A stretch of 37,907 nucleotides of DNA, from positions 1 to 37,907 of the IMG/VR virus record IMGVR_UViG_3300031977_002414; one strand, 5' to 3'. The translations under genes were made by a program, and so were the position numbers. Below the pieces are notes generated by a model, which was given only the letters and a program-made list of their open reading frames with translations, made no database searches and was not told where the DNA came from. Source of the stretch: a virus. Positions 36,604-37,907 of this stretch are shown here, piece after piece (within the stretch, counting starts at the first letter, position 1; each line of letters begins with the position of its first letter).

Positions 36604-36813
36604 ATGGCTATAAAAATAGATAGAGCGTTAATGAAAACAGATATTCGTGAAGGTTACGCAACCATTAAGAGTCAAATCATGAAAGGAAAACTATTCTGGT
36701 TTCTACCAGGAGGTGGAATTACCACCGACCGCACTAAAGCGAAAGAGTACGCAAAGCGAGTGGATAAGCTAATGCGTGCCAATCTACAAAAATCCAATAA
36801 ACCACTTATTTAG
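36604..36813 (+). CDS. hypothetical basic protein
   Basis: This is a 69-residue protein, MAIKIDRALMKTDIREGYAT..., rich in Lys and Arg, with a Gly-rich turn (WFLPGGGITTDR) and a basic helix. TTAGGA precedes the ATG. With the A6-C-T6 motif upstream it may be a late gene next to the holin candidate. The function is unknown. Confidence 0.65.
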   Translation: MAIKIDRALMKTDIREGYATIKSQIMKGKLFWFLPGGGITTDRTKAKEYAKRVDKLMRANLQKSNKPLI

Positions 36814-36871
36814 CGAATATTCTAATGGCAACCCTATAAAATCAGCTAATAGCGAGTGAGGAGGGTTGTCC

Positions 36872-37195
36872 ATGCTTGAGAAGATTCCAGATACATTAAA
36901 TCTAGTAGGTGCCATAATTATTAGCGTCATTTCAAGTATCGCTGCTATTACACGTAGATTAGCCAAAGGAGAGGAATATAATATTTTCTGGGTAACAAGT
37001 GAGTTCTTAACTGCTGTATTAAGCGGTTATTTAATGTACTCAGCTTATCCAGCTATCCAACCTTCAGTTCCTGAATGGTTCACCTTACCTGTAGCAGTAG
37101 CTTTTACTGCACACCTAGGAGGCAGGATTTTTCAGGAAGTGGAAACTCAACTACTGGCAAAAACCAGAAAAATTTTAAACTCCAAAGATGTATAA
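36872..37195 (+). CDS. putative holin (LydA/phage_holin_3-like)
   Basis: This is a 107-residue protein with three hydrophobic spans: about 10-26 (LNLVGAIIISVISSIAAI), 44-60 (SEFLTAVLSGYLMYSAY) and 70-86 (FTLPVAVAFTAHLGG). The RRLAKGEE loop and the AHLGGRIFQE end match the LydA-like holin pattern. A holin opens the inner membrane at lysis. The ATG at 36872 has GAGGAGG at 7-nt spacing. No endolysin is clear nearby. The function is inferred from topology and family resemblance. Confidence 0.7.
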   Translation: MLEKIPDTLNLVGAIIISVISSIAAITRRLAKGEEYNIFWVTSEFLTAVLSGYLMYSAYPAIQPSVPEWFTLPVAVAFTAHLGGRIFQEVETQLLAKTRKILNSKDV

Positions 37196-37210
37196 CTAGA
37201 CCACCAGATG

Positions 37211-37233
37211 CCCCGTTATAGACGGGGTTTTCT
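37211..37233 (+). terminator. Terminator after holin candidate
   Basis: A 6-bp stem CCCCGT/ACGGGG with a 5-nt loop is followed by TTTTCT. Confidence 0.88.
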
Positions 37234-37278
37234 ATATCTGGGAATCATGGAAATAAAATACATTATGGGGATACTACT

Positions 37279-37368
37279 ATGTCCCACAAAACTTGGTTTT
37301 TGCTTATCGCACTAACCGCCTATATAGCTACGCTTCTTCTTGTAGATACAGTAGCTACCCCCCCTTAA
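37279..37368 (+). CDS. possible 29-residue membrane peptide
   Basis: It begins MSHKTWFLLIALTAYIATLL and ends TVATPP. One hydrophobic span covers most of it. GGGGA lies 9 nt before the ATG. It sits between a terminator and the next gene in a stretch otherwise without genes. A run of seven C bases precedes its stop. It could be a small lysis helper or chance. Confidence 0.4.
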   Translation: MSHKTWFLLIALTAYIATLLLVDTVATPP

Positions 37369-37423
37369 AGATAAAGTACAACATTCTTTTCATCGTAACT
37401 TAGAAGACTTATGAGGAGCCACT

Positions 37424-37720
37424 ATGTCTTACCACATGTACAACGATATTAATTTTACTATTGAACTTAACGGTCTTGAGTTAGAAGCAGAAGCAGACGT
37501 AGAGTATAGTGATTACGTACCCGCTAGAATATATGGCGATCCTCAGTTCTGTTATCCAGAAGAGGGAGGAGAGCTTAATATCATCAGTTTACGCTTAGTG
37601 CGTTATGGTGCTGATGATGTAGATATAACCTTCCTTCTTAGGAGCCTTCCGGCTCTCCGTGAGAAAATGGAACAAACACTTGAAGAAATAATCAAGGAAG
37701 ACAAATTCGAGGATTTTTAA
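37424..37720 (+). CDS. hypothetical acidic protein
   Basis: This is a 98-residue protein, MSYHMYNDINFTIELNGLEL..., with a beta-rich N-terminal half, a Tyr/Pro-rich turn and a C-terminal acidic helix. It resembles small proteins seen in several phages (FTIELNGLELEAEADVEYS) whose role is unknown. GAGGAG precedes the ATG, and the stop overlaps the next start. Confidence 0.7.
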   Translation: MSYHMYNDINFTIELNGLELEAEADVEYSDYVPARIYGDPQFCYPEEGGELNIISLRLVRYGADDVDITFLLRSLPALREKMEQTLEEIIKEDKFEDF

Positions 37721-37905
37721 TGCACCAATTAACTAATAGTTTTGAACAATTTATTTCCGCTTCTCCTTTCTCTTTTAGTACAGAGAAGTGGACTTGCCCT
37801 AAACATTTTTCACCTATCCCAGGAATGTACCGTAAGTATGAAACTGAATTGGCTTGGCAATCTTATTTAGCTGGTTATGAAGCTGCTAAGAAAGAAGCAA
37901 ATTAA
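37720..37905 (+). CDS. hypothetical protein
   Basis: This 61-residue protein has a C-terminal LAWQSYLAGYEAAKKE helix, a pattern (WxxWxAGYxAA) found in many short phage proteins of unknown role. It is coupled by TAATG to the previous gene. It is complete, with its TAA 2 nt before the window ends. Confidence 0.7.
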   Translation: MHQLTNSFEQFISASPFSFSTEKWTCPKHFSPIPGMYRKYETELAWQSYLAGYEAAKKEAN

Positions 37906-37907
37906 CT

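Noticed and set aside
1-37907. CRISPR array, rRNA, insertion sequence or integrase
   Set aside because: No regularly spaced repeats of the right length, no rRNA-like sequence and no transposase or integrase motif were seen.

Overview
The window is part of the genome of an N4-like podovirus (Schitoviridae type). Four things support this. A minus-strand block matches the N4 virion-gene order: gp69-, gp68- and gp67-like genes, portal, gp58-like, gp57-like, N4-gp56-type major capsid protein, then gp55- to gp51-like genes. The T7-type RNA polymerase is split into two genes (RNAP1/RNAP2). A MoxR-like ATPase is followed by a metallopeptidase/VWA gene (N4 gp24/gp25). A family-A DNA polymerase resembles N4 gp39. 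The host is probably a moderately AT-rich gammaproteobacterium, perhaps marine; that is only an inference from composition and from gene types.

Layout. Positions 1-14813 are late genes, nearly all on the minus strand: head, portal, adaptor and packaging genes, with one dUTPase gene inverted among them. The giant virion RNA polymerase gene, which lies next to gp51 in N4, would be just beyond the left edge. The large terminase is split by an in-frame LAGLIDADG intein sitting in its Walker A motif. From 14888 to the right end everything is on the plus strand. First come about 20 small early genes (14.9-20.3 kb) with spaced hairpins and terminators. Then come RNAP1, three small genes, RNAP2 (20.9-23.8 kb), and a cassette-like block of small genes with shared repeats (25.1-28.1 kb). 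The middle module follows (28.4-35.7 kb: HTH protein, AAA+ ATPase, VWA protein, DNA polymerase), and finally small zinc-ribbon and membrane genes including a holin candidate.

Regulation visible in the sequence. Eight plus-strand sites share a 5-bp stem, a 2-4-nt loop, four bases and then usually CGG. Each lies 25-60 nt before a gene, and several follow a terminator. They fit the hairpin promoters used by N4 virion RNA polymerase. A second motif, A6-C-T6 or a close variant, lies about 45-65 nt before the gp69, gp58 and portal genes on the minus strand and before a gene at 36604 on the plus strand. It is always in the sense orientation and may be a late promoter. Many genes are coupled by ATGA or TAATG overlaps, and several genes of 21-59 codons fit exactly between their neighbours.

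Most small early genes have no recognisable function. Family-level guesses (SLOG/DUF2493, DUF4326, Gp49, DUF1653-like, DUF551-like, DUF5675) come from reading the sequence and were not searched against a database.
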